Assembly (NCBI GenBank): GCA_947449535.1
Contig: CANFRP010000009.1
Span: 1-48,324, forward strand
DNA from: Actinomycetota bacterium
GTDB lineage: Bacteria > Actinomycetota > Actinomycetes > Nanopelagicales > Nanopelagicaceae
Direction: 5' to 3'
DNA: 48,324 nt
Numbering within the stretch: the stretch's first letter is position 1; every line of letters begins with the position of its first letter. The notes under the pieces were generated by a model. That model saw only the letters and a list, made by a program, of their open reading frames with translations, searched no databases and had not been told where the DNA came from. Position numbers and translations under genes: made by a program. Positions 32,977 through 41,645 of the stretch are shown here, piece by piece.

Positions 32977-33690
32977 GTGGCGAGAATCCTCCTACTGACA
33001 AACACACTTGGCGCAAGCGCCGAAGTGTTACCAAGTCTGGGATTGCTCCAACACCAAGTCCGCATTTTGCCGGCCGAAGCATCTGTGCTCGTCGATGTTC
33101 CCGAAGTTGATTGTTTATTCCTAGATGCCCGGCGCGATCTTCCTGCAGCAAAGTCATTGGCCAAGCTTCTGACATCTACCGGAATGAATTGCCCCATCAT
33201 TGTTATTGCCACTGAAGGCGCGCTTTCTGCCATGAACGCTGATTGGGGATTTGATGATGTCATCCTCGATACCGCAGGACCAGCAGAAGTTGAGGCACGT
33301 ATTCGCCTAGCAATCGGTCGAATCGAAGCTGATCGCTTTGCATCCGATCCATCTGCCCGCGAAATTCGTACTGGTGAAATTGTGATTGATGAAACCTCTT
33401 ACACCGCAAAGATCAAAGGCCGCTCACTGGATCTAACTTTCAAAGAGTTTGAGCTCATTAAATATTTAGCACAACACCCAGGCCGAGTCTTTACCCGTGC
33501 GCAATTGCTGCAAGAGATCTGGGGCTATGACTACTTCGGTGGAACTCGTACTGTCGATGTGCATATTCGTCGTTTGCGTTCAAAGCTAGGTCCAGAGTTT
33601 GAAGCCATTATTGGAACGGTTCGTAACGTGGGATATCGCTTCACACTTCCTACTGGTGGCAAAGAAAATTCCATTAACGAATTGATTTAA
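32977..33690 (+). CDS. glnR: GlnR nitrogen-response regulator (orphan OmpR-type)
   Basis: 237 residues from a GTG. The opening [15 protein letters not shown] and the [10 protein letters not shown] block match actinobacterial GlnR as I recall it (Rv0818). The receiver domain is atypical, with D-A-R-R-D-L at the usual phospho-Asp strand. The C-terminal winged helix has [12 protein letters not shown] and [10 protein letters not shown]. GlnR activates or represses ammonium and amino-acid nitrogen genes without a cognate kinase. mshD follows with no gap. The asparaginase gene nearby is a possible target, though I see no clear operator there. Confidence 0.92.
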   Translation: MARILLLTNTLGASAEVLPSLGLLQHQVRILPAEASVLVDVPEVDCLFLDARRDLPAAKSLAKLLTSTGMNCPIIVIATEGALSAMNADWGFDDVILDTAGPAEVEARIRLAIGRIEADRFASDPSAREIRTGEIVIDETSYTAKIKGRSLDLTFKEFELIKYLAQHPGRVFTRAQLLQEIWGYDYFGGTRTVDVHIRRLRSKLGPEFEAIIGTVRNVGYRFTLPTGGKENSINELI

Positions 33691-34164
33691 GTGCGCACCA
33701 TCCTCAAGCTTCACCGATCGCTCCTCGACCCAATTCCACCAACACCAAGTGATTGTGTGATCCAAACCTTTCAGCCAGGGCGAGATAAATCCGAATGGCT
33801 TGTACTCAACAATAAGATTTTTACCCATCATCCCGATCAAGGCAATTGGGATATGAAAGATCTCGAGAACCGAATGGCTGAGCCTTGGTTTGATCCCGAA
33901 GGATTTTTCTTGGCGATCGAAGATAAAAAGATCGTCGGATTTTGTTGGACCAAGATCCATCACGATTTCACCAATCAAGATCCGGTCGGTGAGATTTATG
34001 TTTTAGGTGTTGATCCCCAAGCACATGGCAAAGGGCTTGGTCGCGCACTTACATTAGCCGGCATGCACTATTTAGTGGGCAAAGGGCTCAAGCAATCAAT
34101 GTTGTACGTCGATGCGGATAACGAGGCCGGGAAAGCGCTTTACGCCTCTTTAGGATTTAATTAA
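33691..34164 (+). CDS. mshD: Half-length MshD-like GNAT acetyltransferase
   Basis: 157 residues from a GTG directly after the glnR stop. The sequence matches the C-terminal GNAT domain of mycothiol synthase: H-P-D-Q-G-N-W, W-F-D-P-E-G-F-F, G-F-C-W-T-K-I-H, E-I-Y-V-L-G-V-D-P-Q-A-H-G-K-G-L-G (acetyl-CoA loop) and L-Y-V-D-A-D-N. Mycobacterial MshD is about 315 residues with two GNAT domains; the N-terminal, non-catalytic one is absent here, and the C-terminus stops right after A-S-L-G-F. The gene order glnR-mshD matches mycobacteria. It probably acetylates Cys-GlcN-inositol to finish mycothiol. Confidence 0.8.
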   Translation: MRTILKLHRSLLDPIPPTPSDCVIQTFQPGRDKSEWLVLNNKIFTHHPDQGNWDMKDLENRMAEPWFDPEGFFLAIEDKKIVGFCWTKIHHDFTNQDPVGEIYVLGVDPQAHGKGLGRALTLAGMHYLVGKGLKQSMLYVDADNEAGKALYASLGFN

Positions 34165-35517
34165 TCAGGATTGCACTAATTCAGCACACATTGCACGGAA
34201 TGCCTTCGTATGCGCATCAACATCAGCCATCGAAGTATCAGGTGACATCAAGGCCATATTGTGGAATGGCGTAATTAAGAAGCCATCATTGAGCATACGT
34301 AAGTGAATATATTGCTCAAGTTCAAAGTCGCCAGCATCGGCCGCTTCTTTACCGGTCTTTGGAGCTGTGGCTTGGAAGAGGTATTCACCACGCGCACCGA
34401 GACGCGAGCAATGCCATGGCAGATTAAATTCCTTGATCGCAGCATCCACGCCATCGCACCAGGCGGAGCCCAGTGGAACCATCTTTGCGAAAGCAGCATC
34501 AGTTAATACTTTGGTGAGCGTTGCGCGCATAGCAGCCAAGCTCAATGCATTGCCAGCAAGGGTCGAACCAATTCCGCCGGTATCGATGATTTCGCGCGAA
34601 GTCATCTCTTTGATGCGAGCCGCGACATCGTGGCTCATTCCAAATGTTCCAGTTGGAAGTCCGCCAGCGATTGCTTTGCCGATCGTCAAAATATCTGGCG
34701 TAAGTCCGTACATAGCAGTCATGCCGCCAGCACCGACCGAGATCGTATGAGTCTCATCGATGATCCAGATGGTGCCGTACTTCTTTGCTAATTCACCCAC
34801 TGCTTGGAGATATCCATCATCAGGCAGAACGATGCCGATATTTGTCATCGCCGGTTCCATCAAAATCGCAGCGACATCACCATGAGCAAGTGCTGCTTCC
34901 ATCGCAGCTAAATTATTAAATTCCACCACACGAGTGGTCTGCGCTAAATCGACCGGTGCGCCGAGATTGCCCTCGCGCTTTACTGTTTTGCCATCGGCAT
35001 CTAGCGTCGCAAATGTTTCATCGACCGATCCGTGATAACACTTATCGATCACAATTACTTTGGAGCGGCCGGTAATCAATCGGGCATAGCGAATTGAGTG
35101 GCGATTAGCATCGGTTGCGGTCACCGTAAATTGCCAGAGCGGCAGACCGAAGCGACGTGATAATTCTGAGGCCACTGTCACTGCATCTTCCGTGGGAAGC
35201 ATCGCAGTAAAGCCACGCTTCATCTGATCGTTGATGGCATCCACTGTTGCAGCCGGTGAATGTCCGGTCATAGATCCGGTATCACCCAGACAAAAATCTA
35301 CATATTCAATTCCATCAACATCAGTGAAGTGTGCGCCTTGTGCTGACTCCACGAAGATTGGATATTTGCCGGGCCACTTAGTCATCCAAGACATCGGTAC
35401 GCCACCAGGCATAACTTTCTTGGCTTGCTCAAAGAGCGCGCCGGATTTGGGATGGAGCGCAAGGAAACGTTCTTCCTCGATCGCAATGAGATTCTTTAAA
35501 TGGTCGTTATTAATCAC
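34165..35517 (-). CDS. Class III PLP-dependent aminotransferase (GSA aminomutase-like)
   Basis: 450 residues from a GTG at 35517, supported by TAAAAT ending 6 bases upstream. It has the fold type I layout: G-S-M-T-G-H-S-P near residue 80, W-I-I-D-E-T-H-T with the PLP-pyridine Asp, and I-G-K-A-I-A-G-G-L-P-T-G carrying the Schiff-base Lys. Unlike true glutamate-1-semialdehyde aminomutases it has D-E-T-H-T where they have D-E-V-x-x-G, so the substrate is likely an omega- or beta-amino acid. It is convergent with mshD with no spacer, and follows the aldose epimerase by 9 bases. Confidence 0.82.
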   Translation of the reverse strand: MINNDHLKNLIAIEEERFLALHPKSGALFEQAKKVMPGGVPMSWMTKWPGKYPIFVESAQGAHFTDVDGIEYVDFCLGDTGSMTGHSPAATVDAINDQMKRGFTAMLPTEDAVTVASELSRRFGLPLWQFTVTATDANRHSIRYARLITGRSKVIVIDKCYHGSVDETFATLDADGKTVKREGNLGAPVDLAQTTRVVEFNNLAAMEAALAHGDVAAILMEPAMTNIGIVLPDDGYLQAVGELAKKYGTIWIIDETHTISVGAGGMTAMYGLTPDILTIGKAIAGGLPTGTFGMSHDVAARIKEMTSREIIDTGGIGSTLAGNALSLAAMRATLTKVLTDAAFAKMVPLGSAWCDGVDAAIKEFNLPWHCSRLGARGEYLFQATAPKTGKEAADAGDFELEQYIHLRMLNDGFLITPFHNMALMSPDTSMADVDAHTKAFRAMCAELVQS

Positions 35518-35523
35518 GAGCCG

Positions 35524-35529
35524 ATTTTA
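35524..35529 (-). promoter_or_regulatory. TANNNT -10 hexamer for the aminotransferase gene
   Basis: TAAAAT on the minus strand ends 6 bases before the GTG at 35517 and overlaps the stop of the epimerase gene. Confidence 0.45.
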
Positions 35530-36291
35530 ATCCTCAGAGAATGTAAATAGCGCCTCGAGATAGTGATCTCCGACAATTCCCATTTCAGCGGCGTTAGGTG
35601 GCGCAGTCTGAGGCTCAATACAAACACCATCGGAGTCCTCGGTATAGACAACCCAGTATTCGGAATCAGATTCCACAGTCAGACGCGCTGCGCCCTCCCA
35701 AGTCACTGAAGGAACTCCCTTTACGCCAACGAAGGTGTCATCCCATGGCTCTGGTCTAAAAGGTTGAAGGATATTTTCTGGAACTTTCTCATCATCGCGC
35801 TTAAACATTTGTGCTGCTTCGAAGTGAACTTCAGCTTCGCCACCACGCGATAGTTCGCGGGGGAACCACGGATGGAATCCCAGCCACGCAGGCAAGTCAC
35901 AACCGTTTGCTTCGTATTCCAAAATCCAACGAACGGCATCATCCAAAATCTCAATGCGTTGTTCGACCACTGCATTGTTATAAGGAGCAGGGAGTTCTAA
36001 TCGTGCGCGACCTTGGCCAATATCTTGCCAAGAAGATGTCATTCCAAATCCGTGGATTGCATGCGGCGCAGCCCAAGTAGTGGGAAGCGTGTGCTCGACG
36101 CCCGATGAATCTTTAATCACTCCATCGCGAATTCGACCAGCCCATGGCACCATCGCATACCAACCCCATGACAACGGTGTACCACGAAAGGGAACCGCGA
36201 ATTCAAGATCACGCCACTGCAGTGAAGCGATACGCGCACCTTGATCGAGATCGATCGCAATGGAAATTTCGGAGCCGTCGATGTGTTGCAT
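35527..36291 (-). CDS. Aldose 1-epimerase-family protein
   Basis: 254 residues of beta-sandwich mutarotase fold. The substrate-binding Arg-like position is in R-I-R-D-G, the catalytic His in H-A-I-H-G-F-G, a second His in G-F-H-P-W-F-P-R, and the catalytic Glu in C-I-E-P-Q-T. The family interconverts anomers of hexoses or hexose phosphates. It starts one base after the PfkB kinase stop, forming a sugar-kinase/mutarotase pair. No signal peptide, so it is cytosolic. It is close to YeaD-like and actinobacterial GalM-like proteins; exact sugar unknown. Confidence 0.87.
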   Translation of the reverse strand: MQHIDGSEISIAIDLDQGARIASLQWRDLEFAVPFRGTPLSWGWYAMVPWAGRIRDGVIKDSSGVEHTLPTTWAAPHAIHGFGMTSSWQDIGQGRARLELPAPYNNAVVEQRIEILDDAVRWILEYEANGCDLPAWLGFHPWFPRELSRGGEAEVHFEAAQMFKRDDEKVPENILQPFRPEPWDDTFVGVKGVPSVTWEGAARLTVESDSEYWVVYTEDSDGVCIEPQTAPPNAAEMGIVGDHYLEALFTFSED

Positions 36292-36292
36292 A

Positions 36293-37213
36293 TTAAGCCT
36301 CTAACTCTGCCTTTGTAGGCGGATTCGCCCCTGCGCGAGAACAAGTGATTGCTGCGGCTTTTGCAGCTCGTGCCAAGACTTCAACCAACACATCACCAGT
36401 GAGTGATGCCAGACCTCGTTCGATAATTGCCTCGACCACAATCGCACCGACGGTATCTCCAGCACCGACTGTGTCTGCCACAGTGATCTTCACACCAGGT
36501 ACAGAGACAACACCATCAGCAGTAACACCAACAAGTCCGTCAGCACCCTTGGTAATCACGACCAGCGCGCAACCATCAGCAATCCATTCTTTTGCAATAT
36601 CTAATTCGTTGCGATCGGGATACAACCAAGCCAAGTCATCATCGCTAACTTTGATGACTGATGAGATTGCCGCCCACTTAGCAACTGCGGCTTGATAGAG
36701 ATCGCGATCTCCCACAACCGATGATCGAACATTGGGATCAAAGACAATTGGTGCGACATCGGCAACTTTTGAAGCCCATTCGTGCAAGATGGTGGCGCCG
36801 GGTTCAACCAAAATTACGAGTGTGCCAATATGTAATGCCGCTGGCTTAATGGCCAATGGATCCGGTAACCAATCGTGTGAGAAATCAAAGGTCGCTGTTC
36901 CGTCAATGGTAAAGATGTAGGAGGCAGAACCATTGGCATCAAGTGAAACATCTGCAGTACATGTGCCTTTGTCAGAGAACTTTGCGTAATCCAATTTGAC
37001 GCCATCGGCCAATAACTCAGCTTTGGCTTTCTGGCCGTAAGCATCTGTAGAAATGCCATCGATGAAGTGGGAATCAAAGCCGAGTCGAGCCAGCGCTTTC
37101 GCGGTATTGGCTGGGCCACCACCGACGATTGCCGCCTTGGTATCACTGCCCTTTTGCGGAATGAGATCGATGAGAACTTCGCCGCAGACCCATATTTCTT
37201 TGCTCGAGCTCAT
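36293..37213 (-). CDS. PfkB-family carbohydrate kinase (fructokinase-like)
   Basis: 306 residues. The ribokinase fold starts W-V-C-G-E-V-L-I-D-L-I-P; the substrate G-G-G-P-A-N-T-A motif is near residue 31. The anion-hole and catalytic Asp block D-T-V-G-A-G-D-T-V is near residue 248. The ATP-binding V-I-T-K-G-A-D-G strand precedes it. E-V-L-I-D-L-I-P and P-A-N-T-A-K-A-L fit fructokinases better than ribokinases. A TATCGT hexamer ends 6 bases before the ATG. It likely feeds fructose into glycolysis together with the coupled epimerase. Confidence 0.88.
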   Translation of the reverse strand: MSSSKEIWVCGEVLIDLIPQKGSDTKAAIVGGGPANTAKALARLGFDSHFIDGISTDAYGQKAKAELLADGVKLDYAKFSDKGTCTADVSLDANGSASYIFTIDGTATFDFSHDWLPDPLAIKPAALHIGTLVILVEPGATILHEWASKVADVAPIVFDPNVRSSVVGDRDLYQAAVAKWAAISSVIKVSDDDLAWLYPDRNELDIAKEWIADGCALVVITKGADGLVGVTADGVVSVPGVKITVADTVGAGDTVGAIVVEAIIERGLASLTGDVLVEVLARAAKAAAITCSRAGANPPTKAELEA

Positions 37214-37219
37214 GCCCGA

Positions 37220-37225
37220 ACGATA
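37220..37225 (-). promoter_or_regulatory. TANNNT -10 hexamer for the PfkB kinase gene
   Basis: TATCGT on the minus strand ends 6 bases before the ATG at 37213, with no Shine-Dalgarno. Confidence 0.45.
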
Positions 37226-37235
37226 CTAGTGCGAA

Positions 37236-38036
37236 CTAGTTGTTCGGCGCAGGGCTGGGAGCAGCACCTGGTGCACCGGCTCGACCACCTGGAAACCCAC
37301 CAGGCGCACCACCAATCTTTGTAAAACATTTCTGCATTGCATCAGCAACTTTTGGATCGGTGCGATCTGGGCGTGCACCGTCAGCAATAACTACACCTTC
37401 GGCTTTGAGACATGCAGTGAACTCTGGACTATTAAATCCGCCACGACCTCCGCCCCCGCCTGGGGCGCCTCCATTTGCGGCACCACCATTTGCTGTCCCG
37501 CTATTGCCACCACCAACAGAAGGCTTAGTGGTCGCTTGAGATCCCTTTTTTGTTGTCGTAGGAATTGTTGGTGTTCCACTGGTTGCTCCAGGAGCACCCG
37601 GTGCGCCGCCACCAAATCCACCAGTCACTGCGCGAACAGTAATTGTGTCTCCGACTTTAAATGTTGGACTGTCAGGAAGAGTGATCTCCACTTTGTTTCC
37701 GGTCACTTTGGAAACCGTGCCTGGTGTGCCGCGATTAAATCCACCGCCGCCACCTCCACCAGTAGCACCAAAACTTGGAAGTGCGCCAGCTCCACCACCG
37801 CGATTTCCAAAACTTGCACGTAGACCTAGCGCACCATTCGCGGATACTCCAGTCGATGATGCACTTCGATGTCCGTACCAAGCTCCTAGTGAAAGTGTTC
37901 CGACGAGCAGCACCAAAACCATTAGGAACTTCGTGAACTTATTAGTCCATTGAAAATTACCTTGCGCAAGTTGTTCTTGTAGGTGATCTTCGTCAGGAGC
38001 TGCGAATAGATCAAATGATTGTGGTGGCTTATTCAT
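37236..38036 (-). CDS. Gly-rich single-pass membrane protein of the efflux operon
   Basis: 266 residues. After a 34-residue acidic cytoplasmic N-terminus comes one membrane helix (F-L-M-V-L-V-L-L-V-G-T-L), then an extracytoplasmic region dominated by Gly. Inside it a small beta domain, V-S-K-V-T-G-N-K-V-E-I-T-L, resembles DUF5666/OB-like modules. The C-terminus has F-T-A-C-L-K-A-E-G-V and M-Q-K-C-F, a Cys pair arrangement seen in many secreted actinobacterial proteins. The ATG overlaps the permease stop by 8 bases (ATGAATAA). Function unknown; the G-G-G-R-G-G-F motif is shared with the adaptor of the same operon. Confidence 0.7.
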   Translation of the reverse strand: MNKPPQSFDLFAAPDEDHLQEQLAQGNFQWTNKFTKFLMVLVLLVGTLSLGAWYGHRSASSTGVSANGALGLRASFGNRGGGAGALPSFGATGGGGGGGFNRGTPGTVSKVTGNKVEITLPDSPTFKVGDTITVRAVTGGFGGGAPGAPGATSGTPTIPTTTKKGSQATTKPSVGGGNSGTANGGAANGGAPGGGGGRGGFNSPEFTACLKAEGVVIADGARPDRTDPKVADAMQKCFTKIGGAPGGFPGGRAGAPGAAPSPAPNN

Positions 38037-39255
38037 GACGTAGCGCCTCGATTGGTCGTAGTGATGCTGCTCTGCTTGCTGGATAACCGCCGAAGAAGAG
38101 TCCGATGAGAACGCTTACTCCGAAAGCTAAAAATACGGATGCGGGAACGATGACGGGTTTGACACCGATGATGGTGAATTGCGAACCTATAAATCCACCG
38201 GCCACTCCCATGAGGCCGCCGACGAGCGACAATATCGTCGCCTCAATCAGGAATTGCGTGAGGATTGCGCCCTTGGGTGCGCCAATCGCCTTTCGAATTC
38301 CAATTTCGCGAGTTCGCTCAATAACAGTTACCAACATGATGTTGGTGATTCCGATGCCACCCACGAGAAGTGAGATAGCTGCGACAGCGCCCAAGAGCAC
38401 TGTAAAGACTTGGGAATTCGATGATGATGTAGCAAGTAGTGAGGCCTGATTGAAGAGTCGGTAATCACGACTGTTCGCATTCTTTACTTTATGCCGAGCA
38501 TCAAGAATTGTTTGGATCTCAGTTTGTGCTAAATCAGTAGTGGTGGAGGAAGTCGCCTCAACAATGATGGAGGAGAGAGCTTGATATCCGGTTAGCGAAT
38601 TTTCAACGGCAGTAATGGGTGCGAGGAATAGCGAATCCCCATCTTGGAATCCTTGCGATCCCTTGGCTTCGGTAATTCCGATAACGGTAAAGGGAATGCC
38701 GCCACATCGAATCGTTTGATTCAATGGATTATCTGTACCGAAGAGTTCGGTTGCCGTTGTTTGTCCGATGACAGCCACCCGACGACTTTGATTGACATCC
38801 TCAGTTGTGAAGTAAGTGCCTTTAGATACTTTGGCATTTGATGCTTCAAAGTACGAGGGCCAAGTGCCTGAGAAAGTGGATGGCGTGGAAGTGCTGGTGC
38901 TGAAAGAGCAGACAGTGTTATTTGAATTCGCAATAGGTGCTGCCTGCTTCACATGTGGTGCTTGCTTGGGATCTGAGAGCGCCACTGCATCCAAAATAGT
39001 AAGTGGCTTTACATTGGCAGTCGAAGCACGTGCCCGCTGACCTCCGAATCCACCTGCGTTAGACCTCACTTGAATCGAGTTGGTTCCGAGGCGATCAAGG
39101 CTGCTCTGAATCGATTTAGCTGATCCATTGCCAACTGCGATCAAAATAATTACCGAGGAAACACCAATCATGATGCCCAGTGTTGTCAGCGCGGTACGAA
39201 GACGATTGATAGAAAGCCCGCGAAATGCGAAGCGGATGATTTCGAGAATACTCAT
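38029..39255 (-). CDS. MacB/FtsX-type ABC exporter permease
   Basis: 408 residues. The first membrane helix (residues 22-42) is followed by a large extracytoplasmic MacB-PCD domain of about 220 residues, then three C-terminal helices. The cytoplasmic loop V-I-E-R-T-R-E-I-G-I-R-K-A-I-G-A is the FtsX-superfamily signature. MacB-type proteins are mechanotransmitters that extrude antibiotics, peptides or lipids from the outer leaflet. A Gly-rich insert (N-A-G-G-F-G-G-Q-R) occurs in the external domain. The ATG overlaps the ATPase stop (ATGA). It forms a complex with the ATPase and the adaptor encoded upstream. Confidence 0.92.
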   Translation of the reverse strand: MSILEIIRFAFRGLSINRLRTALTTLGIMIGVSSVIILIAVGNGSAKSIQSSLDRLGTNSIQVRSNAGGFGGQRARASTANVKPLTILDAVALSDPKQAPHVKQAAPIANSNNTVCSFSTSTSTPSTFSGTWPSYFEASNAKVSKGTYFTTEDVNQSRRVAVIGQTTATELFGTDNPLNQTIRCGGIPFTVIGITEAKGSQGFQDGDSLFLAPITAVENSLTGYQALSSIIVEATSSTTTDLAQTEIQTILDARHKVKNANSRDYRLFNQASLLATSSSNSQVFTVLLGAVAAISLLVGGIGITNIMLVTVIERTREIGIRKAIGAPKGAILTQFLIEATILSLVGGLMGVAGGFIGSQFTIIGVKPVIVPASVFLAFGVSVLIGLFFGGYPASRAASLRPIEALRHE

Positions 39256-39965
39256 GTTCGGGCACCTGCTCGTCGATCATTCATGGTGTCACTTACGACT
39301 TTTCCATCGCGCATTCGGATTACTCGCTTGGCACGATCTGCCACATCAGCTTCGTGGGTGATCACAATGACGGTACGACCTGCGGCATTTATTTGATCGA
39401 AGAGATCAAGGAGATCGTGGGTGGATTTGGAGTCGAGTGCGCCCGTGGGTTCATCGGCCAAAAGCAATGCAGGACGTGTAGCCAAAGCTCGTGCTACGGC
39501 TACACGCTGTTGCTGTCCCCCGGATAACTCTGTTGGTTCGTGATCTACTCGATCAGAAAGTCCTACGACTTCAAGTGCTTTCAGAGCGCGCATTTTTCGC
39601 TCGGCAGATTTAATACCTTGGTAGGCCATGGGAAGCTCCACATTCGCTAGCGCGGTCGTGCGTGGAATGAGATTGAAGGATTGAAAAATAAATCCGATCT
39701 TGCGCCCCCGCACAATTGAAAGTGCATTCTCATCCATTGATGAAATCTCAATTCCATCCAAGAAATATTTTCCGGATGTCATATTGTCGAGCGCACCCAT
39801 GATGTTCATGAGCGTGGATTTTCCGGAGCCGGAAGGTCCCATGATCGCCACGTATTCACCGGATTTAATTTGGAGGTCAACTCCATCCAGTGCATAGATT
39901 GATGCTTGCCCAGTGCCGTATTTTTTAACGGCGCCGCGAACATCAATAACTAAATGATCGCTCAT
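39252..39965 (-). CDS. MacB/LolD-type ABC exporter ATPase
   Basis: 237 residues. Walker A G-P-S-G-S-G-K-S-T is at residues 43-51, the Q-loop in F-Q-S-F-N-L-I-P, the signature L-S-G-G-Q-Q-Q-R-V near residue 146, Walker B L-L-L-A-D-E-P-T-G-A-L-D-S and the H-loop V-I-T-H-E-A. The L-N-I-M-G-A-L-D-like stretch after Walker A marks the LolD/MacB/FtsE class. It lies between adaptor and permease genes, 3 bases from the first and overlapping the second, so the three should be made together. Confidence 0.94.
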   Translation of the reverse strand: MSDHLVIDVRGAVKKYGTGQASIYALDGVDLQIKSGEYVAIMGPSGSGKSTLMNIMGALDNMTSGKYFLDGIEISSMDENALSIVRGRKIGFIFQSFNLIPRTTALANVELPMAYQGIKSAERKMRALKALEVVGLSDRVDHEPTELSGGQQQRVAVARALATRPALLLADEPTGALDSKSTHDLLDLFDQINAAGRTVIVITHEADVADRAKRVIRMRDGKVVSDTMNDRRAGART

Positions 39966-39968
39966 GTA

Positions 39969-41582
39969 CTAGTTACCAAACCCACCGCGTCCGCCGCCGC
40001 CACCTGGATTACCAAGACCAGCGCCACCAACTGTTGATGGCAAGCCGGCATTAGGGAATCCATTGGAGTTGGTGGAAGAAGCTGCTGTGCGGATTGCTAA
40101 CTTCGCACCGGCTTTAACGCCAGAAACAATTTGAATAGATGAATCACCTTGTAATCCGATAACGACTGGGGTCGGAGTGGTGATCACTTTGCCACCCTTT
40201 GTCGTCACAACATTTACGGTTGCTGATGTGCCGCGAACAGTAAATGCTTGCGATGATGCTTGAAGGACGTTGAGCGCCGCACCCGTGGTCACCGATGCAG
40301 TGGCAGTCATTCCTGGCTTAAGACCTGGGATAGATCCTGCGATATCAAAGGTAACTGTGTAAGTCGTTGTGCCATTTGCGGTGGTAGGTAGCAGATCGAT
40401 GACCGAAACTTTTCCGGCGCCTTGCACATTAGTGAGCGCCGAGAAAGTAAAGGATGCTTCTTGACCGACTGCAAGCTTTGCTGCATCTGCTTCAGAGAAG
40501 CCAGCTTGAATTCGAAGAGCAGAGACATTCGTTAGAACGATGAACCCGCTGACCGAGCCTGCGGTTGAACTGGAAGCGGTAGGTGCATTTGCGCCCACAA
40601 CTGCCGAAATCGATGCCACATCTCCAGTGACCGGCGCCTTCACAAAAGTGGCGTCGTAATTTCGTTGTGCAAGTGCCAAGGCGGCCTGCGCAACACTGAA
40701 ATCCGCTGGCGCAGGAGTGTCGCTACCCACACCTAATTGAGCTTTGATGAGATCAAAGGAAGCCTGCGCGCTAACTACTGCGGCCGCATCTTTCTTAGTG
40801 CCCGTTGTCTTTGCCGTCTCTGCAGTAGTGATCGCCGAAGTAAGTGAAGCGATGTTCTGCGCATCAGAATTAAGACTCAATGTTTGATTGGTGAGAGCAT
40901 TGTTATAGGACTTAAGTGCGCTCTGCCATGAGTTGTAATCGTTATAGAGCGTGGTGCAATTGGAATTGATATTTATTAGATCCGCGCAATAAGTCAAAGT
41001 GAAACCACTGGGACCATAGAAACTTGAATAGCTGTCATAGACCTTCTTGGCCGCATCCATAGTGGATTTCGCGGTGTCAACGCTAAATTGGTAAGTACTC
41101 TTCTTGAGATCTGCTGCTGTAGTCGCATCGGCCAGCGACTTCTTGGCGGCATCGATCGCGGTTTGATATGTCGCCGCATTTGAAGTCACCGCATCTTTTG
41201 CCGTCTGGAGCGCAGTCGCTGATTGTGTGAAATTAATTTGAGCTGTAGCTAATGATGATTTGGCTTGGTTTAACGCATTTAGTTGAGTGGAATTTTCAAG
41301 CGTCGCCATTACTGTGCCGGCGCCAACATGAGATCCAACTTTTACATTTATCGCTGTGATCTGACCTGATGTCGAAGGCGAGACTCCAACATCCCCGGGG
41401 CTAATGACTTTGCCGGAGGCAGTCACAGATGATGTGACATCACCCAATGAGACTGTGGTGGATGTTGCCGATACTGCGGGAGCTGCGGGATGAAGCGCTG
41501 ACCAGCCCCACCACCCGATACCTGCGACTACAACTACAAGTATTAAATTAATTACCAGGATTCGAGTGCGCGCTTTATTCAT
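39969..41582 (-). CDS. HlyD/MacA-like periplasmic adaptor (membrane-fusion) protein
   Basis: 537 residues. A membrane anchor at 9-29 is followed by a biotinyl-lipoyl half-motif (V-S-P-S-T-S-G-Q-I-T-A-I-N-V-K-V-G), a long Ala/Lys-rich coiled-coil hairpin (about residues 100-290), the second lipoyl half (F-V-K-A-P-V-T-G-D-V-A-S-I), a beta-barrel domain and a Gly-rich tail ending G-G-G-G-R-G-G-F-G-N. In monoderms such adaptors work with MacB-type exporters without an outer-membrane pore. Two cysteines in the hairpin (Y-C-A-D-L and N-C-T-T-L) could form a disulfide. TAGGGT ends 6 bases before the ATG, so the operon starts here. Confidence 0.9.
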   Translation of the reverse strand: MNKARTRILVINLILVVVVAGIGWWGWSALHPAAPAVSATSTTVSLGDVTSSVTASGKVISPGDVGVSPSTSGQITAINVKVGSHVGAGTVMATLENSTQLNALNQAKSSLATAQINFTQSATALQTAKDAVTSNAATYQTAIDAAKKSLADATTAADLKKSTYQFSVDTAKSTMDAAKKVYDSYSSFYGPSGFTLTYCADLININSNCTTLYNDYNSWQSALKSYNNALTNQTLSLNSDAQNIASLTSAITTAETAKTTGTKKDAAAVVSAQASFDLIKAQLGVGSDTPAPADFSVAQAALALAQRNYDATFVKAPVTGDVASISAVVGANAPTASSSTAGSVSGFIVLTNVSALRIQAGFSEADAAKLAVGQEASFTFSALTNVQGAGKVSVIDLLPTTANGTTTYTVTFDIAGSIPGLKPGMTATASVTTGAALNVLQASSQAFTVRGTSATVNVVTTKGGKVITTPTPVVIGLQGDSSIQIVSGVKAGAKLAIRTAASSTNSNGFPNAGLPSTVGGAGLGNPGGGGGRGGFGN

Positions 41583-41588
41583 GTGGGA

Positions 41589-41594
41589 ACCCTA
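41589..41594 (-). promoter_or_regulatory. TANNNT -10 hexamer for the efflux operon
   Basis: TAGGGT on the minus strand ends 6 bases before the adaptor ATG at 41582. Confidence 0.45.
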
Positions 41595-41645
41595 GGTCAG
41601 GGCATGTGAGGCCGTCGAGAGTTTTACCTGTGTAGGTACTGAGAG

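Noticed and set aside
37240-37953. Plus-strand Pro/Ala-rich frames opposite the Gly-rich protein
   Set aside because: They are the mirror of Gly codons (GGN read as NCC); no promoter or start support.
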